Translations under genes and position numbers: made by a program | Shown here: positions 8,604-18,579 of the stretch, piece by piece | How the letters are laid out: each line of letters begins with the position of its first letter | Numbering within the stretch: position 1 is the stretch's first letter | Notes under the pieces: generated by a model | The model's input: only the letters and a program-made list of their open reading frames with translations | Told to the model about the DNA's origin: nothing | The model's database searches: none | Source of the DNA: Demequina lutea | GTDB taxonomy: Bacteria; Actinomycetota; Actinomycetes; Actinomycetales; Demequinaceae | Length of the DNA: 64,000 nucleotides | Direction: 5' to 3' | NCBI RefSeq assembly: GCF_013409005.1 | Contig: NZ_JACBZO010000001.1 | Coordinates: 2,294,001-2,358,000, forward strand

Positions 8604-9685
8604 ACCTCGCGCTTGGCGATGGTCGCTTGCGCGATCACTCGGGTCCCTTGGTAGACCACCAACGACTGCCCCGCTGCGACCCCTCGCATCGGTTGATCGA
8701 GTTCGACGAGCATCCGGTCACCTGCGAGCGTCACGGTCCCTGCGACCGGCTCGCCATGTGCCCTCACTTGCGCCAGGCAGGGCGTCGGGTCGGCCGCGGG
8801 AACGTCTGGGGCGAGCCACACGACGTCCTCGCCGACAAGTTGACGGACCGATAACAGCGTCTCGGGACCGACCACCACGACATTGCGCGCGGTATCAACC
8901 TCGGTGACATAGCGGGGCGCACCGTCGGCCGCAGGGCGCGGCAGTCGCAAGCCCTTGCGTTGGCCCACCGTGTACGCGTAGGCGCCGGTGTGAGCGCCGA
9001 CGACCTCGCCGGTTTCATCGACGATCTCGCCCTCGTTCTGGCCCAGGGCACGCTCAAGGAAGCCCTTGGTGTCGCCGTCGGCCACGAAGCAGATGTCGTA
9101 CGAGTCGGGCTTGTTGCTGACACCCAGCCCGCGCGCGGCGGCCTCGGCACGCACCTCCGACTTGGAAGAGATTTCCCCGAGGGGGAACATCGCCCGCGCC
9201 AACTTTTGCGGCCCCATGACGGCCAGCACGTACGACTGGTCCTTGGCGGCATCGGCCGCCCTGTGCAGCTCACGGATCCCGTCGTCACGGATCACAATGC
9301 GGGCGTAGTGACCCGTCGCCACCGCATCGAAGCCAAGTGCGTCGGCCCGTGCGAGCAGCGTGTCGAACTTGATGTGCTCGTTGCAGCGCACGCAGGGGTT
9401 GGGAGTGCGGCCCTTTGAGTACTCGCTCAGGAAGTCGGTCACCACGAGGTCGTGGAACTCGTCGCTCAGGTCCCACACGTAGTACGGGATGCCCAGCTTG
9501 TCCGCGGCGCGACGCGCATCGTTGCTGTCCTCGACCGAGCAGCAGCCCCGCGATCCCGTGCGGTACTCGTCGCGGTTACGACTGAGCGCCATGTGGACGC
9601 CGACGACCTCGTGCCCCGCGTCGACCGCGCGCGCGGCAGCCACGGCGGAGTCGACTCCGCCCGACAAGGCTGCAAGAACGCGCAT
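8600..9685 (-). CDS. mnmA: tRNA-specific 2-thiouridylase MnmA
   Basis: 361 residues, normal family length. MnmA activates U34 of Lys, Glu and Gln tRNAs with ATP and inserts sulfur passed on from a cysteine desulfurase. The PP-loop SGGVDS is at residues 8-13, the catalytic cysteine lies in NPCVRCN (Cys98), and the persulfide partner in SYDICF (Cys200). The C-terminal beta-barrel includes [18 protein letters not shown] lies six bases before the ATG. A cysteine desulfurase gene, the usual sulfur source, lies 2.1 kb upstream on the same strand, separated by a plus-strand ABC exporter operon. Confidence 0.97.
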   Translation of the reverse strand: MRVLAALSGGVDSAVAAARAVDAGHEVVGVHMALSRNRDEYRTGSRGCCSVEDSNDARRAADKLGIPYYVWDLSDEFHDLVVTDFLSEYSKGRTPNPCVRCNEHIKFDTLLARADALGFDAVATGHYARIVIRDDGIRELHRAADAAKDQSYVLAVMGPQKLARAMFPLGEISSKSEVRAEAAARGLGVSNKPDSYDICFVADGDTKGFLERALGQNEGEIVDETGEVVGAHTGAYAYTVGQRKGLRLPRPAADGAPRYVTEVDTARNVVVVGPETLLSVRQLVGEDVVWLAPDVPAADPTPCLAQVRAHGEPVAGTVTLAGDRMLVELDQPMRGVAAGQSLVVYQGTRVIAQATIAKREV

Positions 9686-9917
9686 GGGGAACTCCTGGGA
9701 ACCAACGGGGACCCCCCCATCGTACGGGGGCTATTCACGTTGCACGCATGGGCGCCGAGCCGGAGGGCCACGGAGGCGAGGGCTCCCCTGGCGGCGCTAT
9801 TCAAACTGTGCTATTAATACTAGAACAGTGCCGTTTATCCGAGACTCGACCCCGATGGCACGTCGTCAGAAGGCACGGCCCTGAGAAAGCCCCGTCTTTA
9901 GAAAGCAAGGTCTAGCA

Positions 9918-10118
9918 ATGAACTCCAGCATTCCCTGGGCGGGACTGATCCCCGTAGCCGTCCTGATCGTCGGCTTCATGATCTATTGCATCGTCGATAT
10001 CGCGCGCCACGACGTGAAGCACCTCCCGAAGTGGGCCTGGATCGTGATCTCCTGCGCGAGCATCCCGGTGGGAGGAATCATCTACCTGCTCGTCGGCCGA
10101 GACTCGAACCGCTCATGA
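9918..10118 (+). CDS. small two-span membrane protein, PLDc_N-like
   Basis: 66 residues with two hydrophobic segments (about 8-28 and 43-60) joined by a short linker containing DIARHDVKHLPKWAW. This layout, including the tryptophan after the linker and the terminal GRD, fits the phospholipase-D N-terminal (PLDc_N) membrane domain found alone in many actinobacteria just ahead of ABC exporters. Function is unknown. Its stop overlaps the next ATG (ATGA at 10115-10118), so it is translated together with the ATPase. A TAATACT stretch at 9813-9819 is a possible -10. Confidence 0.85.
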   Translation: MNSSIPWAGLIPVAVLIVGFMIYCIVDIARHDVKHLPKWAWIVISCASIPVGGIIYLLVGRDSNRS

Positions 10119-11011
10119 TCCGCACGCACGGGCTGGTCAAGCGCTACGGCACCCACGCGGCCCTCGATGGCGTCGACCTGGAGGTACCGGCCGGTTCGGT
10201 GTACGGACTCGCAGGGCCCAACGGCGCAGGCAAGACCACGCTGCTCGGAATCCTGGCGGGCCTCAGGAAGGCGACGGAGGGCGAGGTGACTGTCGCAGCG
10301 GAGACCGGCGAGGTCGCGGTGCTCCCCGACACTCCGCGTTTCGACCCGTGGCTCACGGGTAGGGAGGTGGTCGCGCTGGCGCTCACGCTCGGTTCGGGGA
10401 CTCACTCCGTGACGACCCGCGAGGACGCAGAGCGAGTCGACGAGGTCCTCGAGCAGTCGGGGTTGACGGACGCCGCGCGACGGCGCTGCGGCGGCTACTC
10501 GCGCGGCATGCTCCAACGTCTCGGGATCGCCTCCACCCTGGTGGCGCGGCCCTCGCTGATCCTGCTCGACGAGCCCGCCTCCGCCCTCGACCCGCAAGGC
10601 AGACGGGAGGTGCTCGACCTCATCAACACGCTGCGCGGCCACGCGACGGTGCTGTTTTCAAGCCACATCCTTGGCGACGTCCAAGAGGTGTGCGACACCG
10701 TCGGGATCCTGCACCACGGCCGACTGCTGTTCCAGGGCCCGCTTTCCGATCTGCTCGTGGGACGGGCCGTGCCTCGGTACGAGCTGCGCGTCAGGGACGG
10801 GGCCGATGCCGTCGCGGGCGCCCTTTCGCGAGAGGCCTGGGTGAGTTCCGCTACGGCGGCAGAAGGAGGAATCGTGCACGTCGAAGTCAGATCGCTTGCC
10901 GACGCCGAACGCCACCTGATGGGCGCGCTCGCCGCGACCGGGGCCTCGGTGGTGTCCATGCGGCCGGAAGAGGTATCGCTCGAGCGCGCATTCCTGGAGC
11001 TGACCTCATGA
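10115..11011 (+). CDS. ABC exporter ATP-binding protein
   Basis: 298 residues forming one nucleotide-binding domain. Visible motifs are Walker A GPNGAGKTT near residue 38, the signature YSRGMLQRL, Walker B LILLDEP and the switch histidine in FSSHILGD. A C-terminal extension of about 90 residues follows, as in CcmA/DRR-type exporters. ATG 10115 was chosen by the ATGA overlap with the preceding gene; the gene ends in another ATGA overlap with the permease. The exported substrate is unknown; such pairs move lipids, peptides or drugs. Confidence 0.93.
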   Translation: MIRTHGLVKRYGTHAALDGVDLEVPAGSVYGLAGPNGAGKTTLLGILAGLRKATEGEVTVAAETGEVAVLPDTPRFDPWLTGREVVALALTLGSGTHSVTTREDAERVDEVLEQSGLTDAARRRCGGYSRGMLQRLGIASTLVARPSLILLDEPASALDPQGRREVLDLINTLRGHATVLFSSHILGDVQEVCDTVGILHHGRLLFQGPLSDLLVGRAVPRYELRVRDGADAVAGALSREAWVSSATAAEGGIVHVEVRSLADAERHLMGALAATGASVVSMRPEEVSLERAFLELTS

Positions 11012-11760
11012 GCCCCTGGCGACTTGAATACTTGCGCCTCACTCGCACCAAGAAGTGGGTGGCGCTCGCGAGCGTGTACATCGGTTTTGGCCTCGTCGGG
11101 CCTCTCACCGCCAGGTACATCAAGGAGATCTTGTCTCGCGTCGGGAGTTCGGATGGCACCGTCATTACAGTGCCCGACCCAACCCCGGCCGATGGCATGG
11201 TGCAGTTCGTGTCGAATGCCGCCCAGATCGGCACCCTCGTCGTCGTGATCGTGGCCGCAGGCGCGCTCGCGTTTGATGCGATCCCCGAGATGGGCGTGTT
11301 CCTGCGCACGAGGGTGAGCCCCGCGTGGAAGATCCTCGTGCCGCGAGTCGTCGTGTCGTTCCTCGCGGCCGCCGCCGCGTTCCTGCTCGGCACGGGGGTC
11401 GCGTGGTACGAGACGTGGGCGCTCATCGGCGCCCCACCGACCGCGCCGGTGCTTGCGGGTGCGGCGCTCGGGGTCGCGTTCCTCGCCTTCGTCGTCGCGC
11501 TCACGGCCGCCGTCGCGCAGCGCATGCGATCCGTGTTGGGCACGGTCATGACGTCACTCGTGGTGCTCATCGCGATGCCGCTCTTGGGCCTCGCTCCCGC
11601 CATAGCGCGCTGGCTTCCCACGTCGCTCGCCAACGCGCTCGCCGACCTTCCGGCGGGAGGGACGCTGAACGACTACTGGCCCGCCTTGGGGGTCTCGGTG
11701 GTCGCGACAATCCTGCTGATGTGGGCGGCGTTCGCATGGGCCGGTCGTCGCGAGGCGTAG
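11008..11760 (+). CDS. ABC exporter membrane subunit
   Basis: 250 residues with about six hydrophobic segments: a first span after a short cytoplasmic start (RLTRTKKWVALASVYIGFGL), a loop near residues 35-65 rich in Pro/Asp, then five further spans ending WAAFAWAGRREA. It is the partner of the ATPase at 10115-11011, to which it is coupled by a four-base overlap. No substrate can be named. Confidence 0.88.
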   Translation: MSPWRLEYLRLTRTKKWVALASVYIGFGLVGPLTARYIKEILSRVGSSDGTVITVPDPTPADGMVQFVSNAAQIGTLVVVIVAAGALAFDAIPEMGVFLRTRVSPAWKILVPRVVVSFLAAAAAFLLGTGVAWYETWALIGAPPTAPVLAGAALGVAFLAFVVALTAAVAQRMRSVLGTVMTSLVVLIAMPLLGLAPAIARWLPTSLANALADLPAGGTLNDYWPALGVSVVATILLMWAAFAWAGRREA

Positions 11761-11836
11761 CGCTCACGCCTGGCCGGTGAGAAACCCCGCGAGATGGCCA
11801 GCGAGAGATGCTCGCGGCCGAGCACGTAACGAGCGG

Positions 11837-13027
11837 CTAGCGCCTCGCCCTTTCGACCACTTCCGGGATCACCGCAATCACGGCATCGACGTCCGCCTCC
11901 GTCGACGTCCAGCCGAGCGAGAATCTGATGGTCGACGTCGCGTCAGCCTCGGAACGACCCATGGCAATCAACACATGGCTCGCCTGCACCACTCCGGCGG
12001 TGCATGCGGAACCCTGGGACGCGTCGATGCAGCGGGAGTCGAGGCCGTAGAGCAAAGCGTCGGCGTTCGCGCCTGGGAACGCGAAGTGCACGATGTGCGG
12101 CGCCCGCACGCCTACTCCACCTCCGGAAGTGGGCCGTGAGGTACCCGGTTCGGGGCCACTCAGCACCCCAGTGGGGCAAGAGGTACCCACACCCTCGATC
12201 AGGCGCGTCGCGAGCCGAGTGAGCCGTGCGCGCTCGACCTCGCGCGTCGCCACCGCCTGCTCAAGCGCGACGGCAAATGCCACCGCACCGGGGACGTCGA
12301 GGGTTCCCGATCTCACGCGCCTTTCTTGCCCGCCCCCATGGTTCAGGGGCACGAGCCGGACATCGCGCCGTGCGACAAGGGCCCCAACACCAACCGGGCC
12401 GCCAAACTTGTGTGCGCTTACGGCCATCGTCGCGAGTCCGCTCGCCGCGAAGTCCACACCCTCATACGCGATCGCTTGGGCCGCGTCACTGTGGACAGGA
12501 ACCCCCGCGCTCGTCGCGAGCGCGACCACCGCCCCGATCGGCTGCACGGTCCCCACCTCGTTGTTGACCCACTGCACCGACACAAGTGCGGTCTGCGACG
12601 CATGCCCGTCAAACTCCCGCGCAAGAGCGTCGAGCCCCAGTAGCCCCGTCGCGTCCACGGCGAGCTCGACCACGGGTACCTGATGACCCACTGCGAGCCA
12701 CCTAGCTGGGTCCAAGGAGGCGTGATGCTCCACTTGCGTGGTGACGAGGCGACGGCGGCCGGGATCGGCATCGATGCTGGCCCACACCCCGCCCTTGATC
12801 GCAAGATTATTGGCCTCAGTCGCACCCGATGTGAATACCACCTCGGTGGGATGTGCACCCAGAGACGCAGCGATGCGCTCGCGCGCGTCCTCGAGCCGCG
12901 CCCGGGCCTGGCGACCCGCAGCGTGCAGCGACGAGGGATTGCCGCCCTCCTCGGAGGCCTCGAGCCAGGCCTCGCGCGCGGCCGGCCGCATCGGCGTGGT
13001 CGCGGCGTGGTCGAGGTAGTGGCGCAT
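11837..13027 (-). CDS. cysteine desulfurase, IscS/NifS type
   Basis: 396 residues of a class V PLP-dependent aminotransferase fold enzyme, which converts cysteine to alanine and a protein persulfide. It starts YLDHAATTP, carries the PLP-binding lysine in SAHKFGGPVG, and the persulfide-forming cysteine in GSACTAG near the C-terminus, as in group I enzymes. An unusual Gly/Pro/Ser-rich insert lies before the C-terminal domain (TGVLSGPEPGTSRPTSGGG). In related actinobacteria this gene directly precedes mnmA and feeds it sulfur; here an exporter operon lies between them. Confidence 0.95.
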   Translation of the reverse strand: MRHYLDHAATTPMRPAAREAWLEASEEGGNPSSLHAAGRQARARLEDARERIAASLGAHPTEVVFTSGATEANNLAIKGGVWASIDADPGRRRLVTTQVEHHASLDPARWLAVGHQVPVVELAVDATGLLGLDALAREFDGHASQTALVSVQWVNNEVGTVQPIGAVVALATSAGVPVHSDAAQAIAYEGVDFAASGLATMAVSAHKFGGPVGVGALVARRDVRLVPLNHGGGQERRVRSGTLDVPGAVAFAVALEQAVATREVERARLTRLATRLIEGVGTSCPTGVLSGPEPGTSRPTSGGGVGVRAPHIVHFAFPGANADALLYGLDSRCIDASQGSACTAGVVQASHVLIAMGRSEADATSTIRFSLGWTSTEADVDAVIAVIPEVVERARR

Positions 13028-13126
13028 GTGGCCATCGTAAGCGGGGCCTTCCGCAAGGCTCCGGGCACGCCCCTCGGCCGAACGCGCGGGTAACGTGGCA
13101 GCAGACTCCCTCGGAAGGACTCCCCT

Positions 13127-13957
13127 ATGGCCACCTGGCTCATCACCGGCTGCTCAACTGGCATCGGCCGTGCCACTGTGGAGGCGGTCGCTCGCCGCGG
13201 TCACACCGTGGTGGCGACGGCCCGACGGCCCGAAACCCTCGACGACCTCGCCGCAGCGTATCCAGACCTCGTGGTCCCCCTCGCCCTCGACGTCACGGAG
13301 GAAGCATCGGTCGACGCGGCGGTCAGCGCGGCCCTCACCGCCGTCGGGCCCGTCGACGTCTTGGTCAACAACGCTGGTATTGGATACTTTTCGACGATCG
13401 AGGAGTCGGACGCCGGCGACGTGCGCGCCATGATGGAGGCCAACTTCTGGGGTGTGGCCCGCGTGACAACGGCGCTGCTCCCGCACTTCCGCGAACGCCG
13501 CGCCGGCCACATCCTCACCGTCTCATCGATCGCCGGAGTGCGCGGCTCGGTGGGCCTCGGCTACTACTGCGCGACCAAGTTTGCGGTGTCCGGTTTCATG
13601 GAGTCGCTCGCCGCGGAGGTGGGACATCTCGGCATCAAGGTCACCGTGATAGAGCCCGGCCCCGTTCGCTCACTGTGGATTCCCTCGGGCGCGAAAAAGG
13701 AAGAAATCCTCCCCGACTACGAGGCCGTGATGCGCCCGTTCTGGGACCGCATCAACGGACTACCCGGAAAACAACCGGGATCGCCCGAGGCCCTCGCGGA
13801 GGCCATGCTCGCACTGGTCGACGCCGGCGAGCCCCCTCTTCACTTCATTGCGGGAGCGCACGCGCTCGCGGGGACTCGCACCAAGATCGAACGCCTCACG
13901 GCCGACGTCGACACCTGGGAAAACCTCACGCGTTCCGTCGATCGCCCCGCGGGCTAG
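13127..13957 (+). CDS. short-chain dehydrogenase/reductase
   Basis: 276 residues of a classical SDR. The nucleotide-binding motif TGCSTGIG is at residues 7-14, NNAG near 83, the catalytic Ser in VSSIAG and the YCATK active-site Tyr/Lys. The arginine pair after the second strand (TARRPE) favours NADP(H). Such enzymes oxidise or reduce alcohols and ketones; the substrate cannot be predicted. The ATG is preceded by GGAAGGA. It reads divergently from the cysteine desulfurase. Confidence 0.93.
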   Translation: MATWLITGCSTGIGRATVEAVARRGHTVVATARRPETLDDLAAAYPDLVVPLALDVTEEASVDAAVSAALTAVGPVDVLVNNAGIGYFSTIEESDAGDVRAMMEANFWGVARVTTALLPHFRERRAGHILTVSSIAGVRGSVGLGYYCATKFAVSGFMESLAAEVGHLGIKVTVIEPGPVRSLWIPSGAKKEEILPDYEAVMRPFWDRINGLPGKQPGSPEALAEAMLALVDAGEPPLHFIAGAHALAGTRTKIERLTADVDTWENLTRSVDRPAG

Positions 13958-14032
13958 GGGCGAACGAGCTTCAAAGGCGCGAACTAAGGTCGTTGCGAAT
14001 TTCGGTCGGGCGCTGGCGTAATCTCTGAAAAC

Positions 14033-14467
14033 ATGACGCCGAACAAGACCACCAGTGCCCGTGTAGTCCGCGCCAAGAACTGGCACCAGGCGCACAAGGA
14101 GCACCTCACTTCAGGCGAACGGGCCGCCGACTCCATGCGCAACTTCATGGGCAGTTGGGGCTTCGTCACCGGCTTCATCGTGTTCATGATCCTGTGGGCC
14201 ACCGCCAATTCGGTCGCGAAGGGCTGGGACCCGTATCCGTTCATCCTGCTCAACCTGTTCCTGAGCATGCTGGCAGGAATGCAGGGTGCCATCCTGCTGA
14301 TCGCCGCCAGGCGGCAGGATGCCATCGCGGCCGCACTCGCCCAGCACGACTACGACACCAATGTGGCAGCCAAGAAGGACATCGAGATGCTGCTCGCCAT
14401 CAACAACCGTCAGGTCGAGATGATCGAAGAATTGCACGCGCTCGTGACAAAGCTGAGCGCTAAGTAG
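14033..14467 (+). CDS. DUF1003 membrane protein
   Basis: 144 residues matching DUF1003: a basic N-terminus, two membrane spans (about 39-58 and 70-95) with the conserved WDPYPFILLNLFLS loop, and a C-terminal helix with QHDYDTNVAAKKDIE. Role unknown; the family is common in actinobacteria and proteobacteria. It converges on the ETF operon, with only 10 bp between the two stops. Confidence 0.92.
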   Translation: MTPNKTTSARVVRAKNWHQAHKEHLTSGERAADSMRNFMGSWGFVTGFIVFMILWATANSVAKGWDPYPFILLNLFLSMLAGMQGAILLIAARRQDAIAAALAQHDYDTNVAAKKDIEMLLAINNRQVEMIEELHALVTKLSAK

Positions 14468-14477
14468 GGCGGGGCCC

Positions 14478-15449
14478 TCAGGCTAGGCGAGCCGCCTTCA
14501 GGGCGGCGATCGCTTGCGGCAGTACGTCGCCCAGATCCCCGACGACGCCGAAGTCCGCAATCTCGAAGATCGGCGCATCGGGGTCGATGTTGACGGCCAC
14601 GATCGTTCCGGAGGCCTGCATCCCTCCACGGTGGTGCACCGCTCCGGAGATTCCGCACGCGACGTACAGCGCGGGAGTCACCGTCACGCCCGTCTGACCC
14701 ACCATGTGTTCATGGCTGATCCAGCCCTCGTCGGTCGCGTCGCGGGACGCTCCCACGGCCGCGCCGAGCACGTCGGCCAGTTCGCGCACGAGCGTGTAGT
14801 CGCCGCTCGTGCCTCGACCGCCCGAAACGACGACGGCGGCCTCCGACAGAGGCACGCCCTCCTCTCGCGCCACGGGGGTCACCGAGGCGAGCGTCTCGCG
14901 CATCTTAGGAAGGGCAGCGAGCACGCCGACGAGCTCGGCGGCTCCCGCGGTCGCGGCAGGCTCGGCCTTGGTCGTGTTGGGCCGCAAGGCGACGATCGCA
15001 CGGTCCGCGTTGACGCGCGTGCGCACGTTCCACGTGGCGGCGAATACCGTCTGCAGCGCCTCGACGCGCCCGTCGACCATCTCGGCACCTGCGGCATCGA
15101 CGACGACGCCCGCACCAGTCGCGAGCGCGAGGTGCGTGGCGATCTCCTTATTGACGAACGTCGACACCATCAGCACGAGCGCGGCATCGCCCGTCGCGGC
15201 GGCAAGCGCGGCCGCGGCGGTCTTGGGGTGACGCGCCCGCTCGCCGATCGCGAGGACGCGCACCTCCTCCGCGCCGTACGCACCCAAGGCGGCCACCGCA
15301 TCGGCGGGAGGTTGCTCACCCATCCACACGGCAATGGGACGCCCAATCGTGCGGGCGAGCGTCAGCGCCTCGAAAGAGGGCTGAGCGATGCCGGATCCGG
15401 CACTCTCGGAATCGCGGTGCTCCACGAGCACGGCAACGGTCGCGGTCAT
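14478..15449 (-). CDS. etfA: electron transfer flavoprotein alpha subunit
   Basis: 323 residues. ETF takes electrons from acyl-CoA and other dehydrogenases and passes them to a quinone reductase. The C-terminal FAD domain shows the family pattern SGGRGTSGDY, then VGQTGVTVTPALYVACGISGAVHH and NIDPDAPIFEIADFGVVGD. ATG 15449 was chosen because it overlaps the beta-subunit stop (ATGA). The pair forms a heterodimer in the cytoplasm; here no dehydrogenase or ETF oxidoreductase lies beside it. Confidence 0.96.
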   Translation of the reverse strand: MTATVAVLVEHRDSESAGSGIAQPSFEALTLARTIGRPIAVWMGEQPPADAVAALGAYGAEEVRVLAIGERARHPKTAAAALAAATGDAALVLMVSTFVNKEIATHLALATGAGVVVDAAGAEMVDGRVEALQTVFAATWNVRTRVNADRAIVALRPNTTKAEPAATAGAAELVGVLAALPKMRETLASVTPVAREEGVPLSEAAVVVSGGRGTSGDYTLVRELADVLGAAVGASRDATDEGWISHEHMVGQTGVTVTPALYVACGISGAVHHRGGMQASGTIVAVNIDPDAPIFEIADFGVVGDLGDVLPQAIAALKAARLA

Positions 15450-16240
15450 GCGAGCCCCCTCTCGATCAGGAATGCGGCCAGCTGCTGGCCGCCCTCGCCC
15501 TTGTCGGTCACGACCACGCGGTTCTCGCGTGGCGGTCGCGGGGAGGCGTCGACGACGGTGGTGCGGGCGGCCATGGCGCCCACGGTCACCGGATCGACGC
15601 CGATGTCCGACAGGCTCCACGTCGTCACCGGCTTGGCACGGGCCGCCATGATGAGCTTGAAATTGGGGTAGCGAGCCTTGTTGGCCTCGTCGGTGACGGA
15701 CACGAGAGCGGGCAAGGCCGCCGTGACGGTCTCGTGGGCATCGGGCAGGTGGCGCTCGATCGTCGCGGTGCCATCGGCGACCTCGAGGTGCGACGCAAGG
15801 GTCAATTGGGCCACATCGAGCTCGGCCGCGAGAGCCGTGGGCAGCATCGACGTGAGCCCGTCGAGCGCGGCCATGCCGGTGATCACGAGATCAACGGCGC
15901 CGTCCTTCTCGATCTCGCGCACGGCCGCAGCGAGCACCGTCGCGGTGCCAAACACGTCCGAGCCAGCAATGCCAGCGTCGGAGACGTGGATGGCGTGATC
16001 GACACCCAACTGGAGGGCCTTGCGCACGGCCGCCACGGCGTCGGCGCCGCCCACGGTCAGCGCGTAGACCTCGCACTCGCCCTCGGGGAGCGACTCCCTG
16101 AGTTGGAGGGCTGCCTCGACAGCGTTCTCATCCAACTCATTCATGGTTCCGTCGTCCGCAGTGCGCGTGACGGAGCCCTCGGTGAACGAGCGGGTGGATT
16201 GCAGGTCGGGCACGAACTTGACTGTGACCACTATGCGCAT
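15446..16240 (-). CDS. etfB: electron transfer flavoprotein beta subunit
   Basis: 264 residues with the AMP-binding ETF-beta domain. It begins VVTVKFVPDL and shows NELDENAVEAALQLRE (equivalent to the family's dehydrogenase-recognition region) and the C-terminal LPALVSVTDEANKARYPNFK signature. It is the first gene of a two-gene operon coupled to etfA and is divergent from glgX, whose start lies 63 bp away. Confidence 0.96.
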   Translation of the reverse strand: MRIVVTVKFVPDLQSTRSFTEGSVTRTADDGTMNELDENAVEAALQLRESLPEGECEVYALTVGGADAVAAVRKALQLGVDHAIHVSDAGIAGSDVFGTATVLAAAVREIEKDGAVDLVITGMAALDGLTSMLPTALAAELDVAQLTLASHLEVADGTATIERHLPDAHETVTAALPALVSVTDEANKARYPNFKLIMAARAKPVTTWSLSDIGVDPVTVGAMAARTTVVDASPRPPRENRVVVTDKGEGGQQLAAFLIERGLA

Positions 16241-16303
16241 GGATGAAGACTACCGGGGGCTACGGATGACGCCCGCGAAACCACACCAGTGCAGAATGGG
16301 GCC

Positions 16304-18493
16304 ATGCCTCGCCGCAAAACAGCGCCACCGGTTTCCGCCACCGGCCCTGTACCTCCCGCACCCGATCCATTCCGTCTTGGAGTCCACCCCGTCGACGGCG
16401 GCGCCTCGGTGTCTGTCTTTGCTGCACACGCGACCGGCGTCGACCTGTGCCTGTTCGACGATGCGGGTGCGGAGACGCGCGTCCCTCTCAACGGCCCGTC
16501 GCACGGGAACTGGCACGGATTTATCGCGGGGATCGCCGCTGGTCAACGCTATGGGTTCCGCGCATCGGGACCCTGGGCCACCAAGCGCGGCCACCGTTAC
16601 AACAAGGCGAAGCTCCTGCTCGACCCCTACGGGAGGGGAATCGACGGCCTCCTCTCGGACTCGACCGCGCCCGGTGCGAGCGTGCTCAACTCGAACCGCG
16701 ACGGCACCGACTCCGCTCCGTTCATGCCCCGGTCCGTGGTGATGCCCAGTCACGACGGCCCTCTCCCCACCCCCAAGCCGCATACTCCGTGGCGCGACAC
16801 CGTGCTCTACGAGGCGCACGTCAAGGGCTTCACCCAGCTGATGCCCGACGTCCCCGAGGAACTGCGCGGCACGTACGCGGGACTCGCACATCCGGCCTCC
16901 ATCAAGCGCCTCACCGACCTTGGCATTACGACGATCGAGCTTCTTCCCGTGCATTCGTCGGCGTCGGAACCGCACCTCGACAACCTCGAGCTCAGCAACT
17001 ACTGGGGCTATTCGACGCTCAGCTTCTTCGCGGCGAACGCGTCATACGCCACCGCGAGGGCGCAGGCGGCAGGTGCAGCCGCGGTGCGGGACGAGTTCAG
17101 AGGAATGGTCGACCTCCTCCACCAGGCGGGGCTCGAGGTCATTCTCGACGTGGTCTACAACCACACGTGTGAGGGCGGCTGGGGCGACCGTGTCGTGAGC
17201 TGGAGAGGCCTCGACAACTTCTCGTATTACCGCCACAACCCCATGAACCCGCAGCACTACGACGACGTAACGGGCACCGGCAACACCCTCGACTTCTCCA
17301 ACCCTCCCGTGATCAAGATGGCCTTGGATTCGCTCAGGTACTGGTCCGATGTCATGGGCGTCGACGGCTTCCGCTTCGACCTTGCGGCGACTCTGGGCCG
17401 CACCATGAGCGGCTTCTCGACCAACCATCCGTTCCTGGTTGCCCTCACCACAGATCCCGTGCTGGGATCGACCAAGCTCATCGCCGAGCCCTGGGACCTG
17501 GGAATGGGCGGCTGGCAAGTCGGGGGCTTCCCTTCGCCGATGTCGGAGTGGAACGACCGCTTCCGCGACTACGTCCGCGACTATTGGCTCACGTTTGGCG
17601 CCGGAATTGTCGGCGCACGCAACCACGCGACGGCACCCGAGCTCGCCACCCGTCTCGCGGGATCGGCCGACCTCTTTGGCCACACCGAGCCGTACGGGAT
17701 GCGTGGCCCCATGGCGTCCATCAACTTCGTGACGGCGCACGACGGGTTCAGCGCGCACGACCTCACCGCGTACAACAGCAAGCACAACGAGGCGAACGGC
17801 GAACACAACAGGGACGGAACGGACAACAACCGGTCGTATAACCACGGAGTCGAGGGACCGTCGGACGACGCCGAGGTGTTGCGCGGCCGGCGGCGATCGC
17901 TACGCAACCTCATGGGCACGCTGCTGCTCTCCGCGGGCACACCGATGATCCTCGCCGGCGACGAGATTGCTCATACCCAGGGCGGGAACAACAACGCGTA
18001 TTGCCAAGACAACGAGATCTCCTGGATCAATTGGGAGACCGAGCCATGGCAGGAACACGTGCGCGACACGGTCGCCCACCTCATCGCCCTGCGCAAGGCG
18101 CACCGCGTATTGCGGCACACGCGGTTCTACGATGGAGTTGACGAGGACCCGCGCGACAACCTCCACCGGGCGGACTCGGCATGGTTCACCATCGATGGAG
18201 AACACGAACATGAGGACTGGTGGGAAGACCCCACCACGCGAGTGGTGCAATTCATGCGATCGCTGTCGGACCCCGATGCGGCGGATTCCCTGCTGGTTAT
18301 CAACGGCTCCCGCGTGTCGGCCTCCGTCACCATTCCGGCCGACGATGGGGCGCCGTGGTCTCTCGTGTGGGACAGCGTCTGGGAGTCACCCAGCGAGCGC
18401 CCGGCGGACATGGTCGCGCCCGGATCGGTCACCGAAATGGAGCACATGACGATGCGCCTCTACGTCACCACACCCGGCCAAGAGCGCAGGTGA
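16304..18493 (+). CDS. glgX: glycogen debranching enzyme GlgX
   Basis: 729 residues: an N-terminal CBM48 domain (about 15-130), a GH13_11 barrel and a C-terminal beta domain. Catalytic motifs seen are DVVYNH (residue 282 on), the nucleophile Asp359 in GFRFDLA, the acid/base Glu395 in LIAEPWD and the AHD of VTAHDG. It hydrolyses alpha-1,6 branches of glycogen trimmed by phosphorylase. ATG 16304 follows GGGG; an in-frame GTG at 16289 is an alternative. It heads the glycogen cluster glgX-glgE-glgB. Confidence 0.95.
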   Translation: MPRRKTAPPVSATGPVPPAPDPFRLGVHPVDGGASVSVFAAHATGVDLCLFDDAGAETRVPLNGPSHGNWHGFIAGIAAGQRYGFRASGPWATKRGHRYNKAKLLLDPYGRGIDGLLSDSTAPGASVLNSNRDGTDSAPFMPRSVVMPSHDGPLPTPKPHTPWRDTVLYEAHVKGFTQLMPDVPEELRGTYAGLAHPASIKRLTDLGITTIELLPVHSSASEPHLDNLELSNYWGYSTLSFFAANASYATARAQAAGAAAVRDEFRGMVDLLHQAGLEVILDVVYNHTCEGGWGDRVVSWRGLDNFSYYRHNPMNPQHYDDVTGTGNTLDFSNPPVIKMALDSLRYWSDVMGVDGFRFDLAATLGRTMSGFSTNHPFLVALTTDPVLGSTKLIAEPWDLGMGGWQVGGFPSPMSEWNDRFRDYVRDYWLTFGAGIVGARNHATAPELATRLAGSADLFGHTEPYGMRGPMASINFVTAHDGFSAHDLTAYNSKHNEANGEHNRDGTDNNRSYNHGVEGPSDDAEVLRGRRRSLRNLMGTLLLSAGTPMILAGDEIAHTQGGNNNAYCQDNEISWINWETEPWQEHVRDTVAHLIALRKAHRVLRHTRFYDGVDEDPRDNLHRADSAWFTIDGEHEHEDWWEDPTTRVVQFMRSLSDPDAADSLLVINGSRVSASVTIPADDGAPWSLVWDSVWESPSERPADMVAPGSVTEMEHMTMRLYVTTPGQERR

Positions 18494-18579
18494 AGGTGCC
18501 GGGAGTCGGACGCCTCATGACTCCCACCGCTGGCCTGCCCGTCTTTGATCGCACCACCGAAGGCGGGTAGGTTCGTCTT

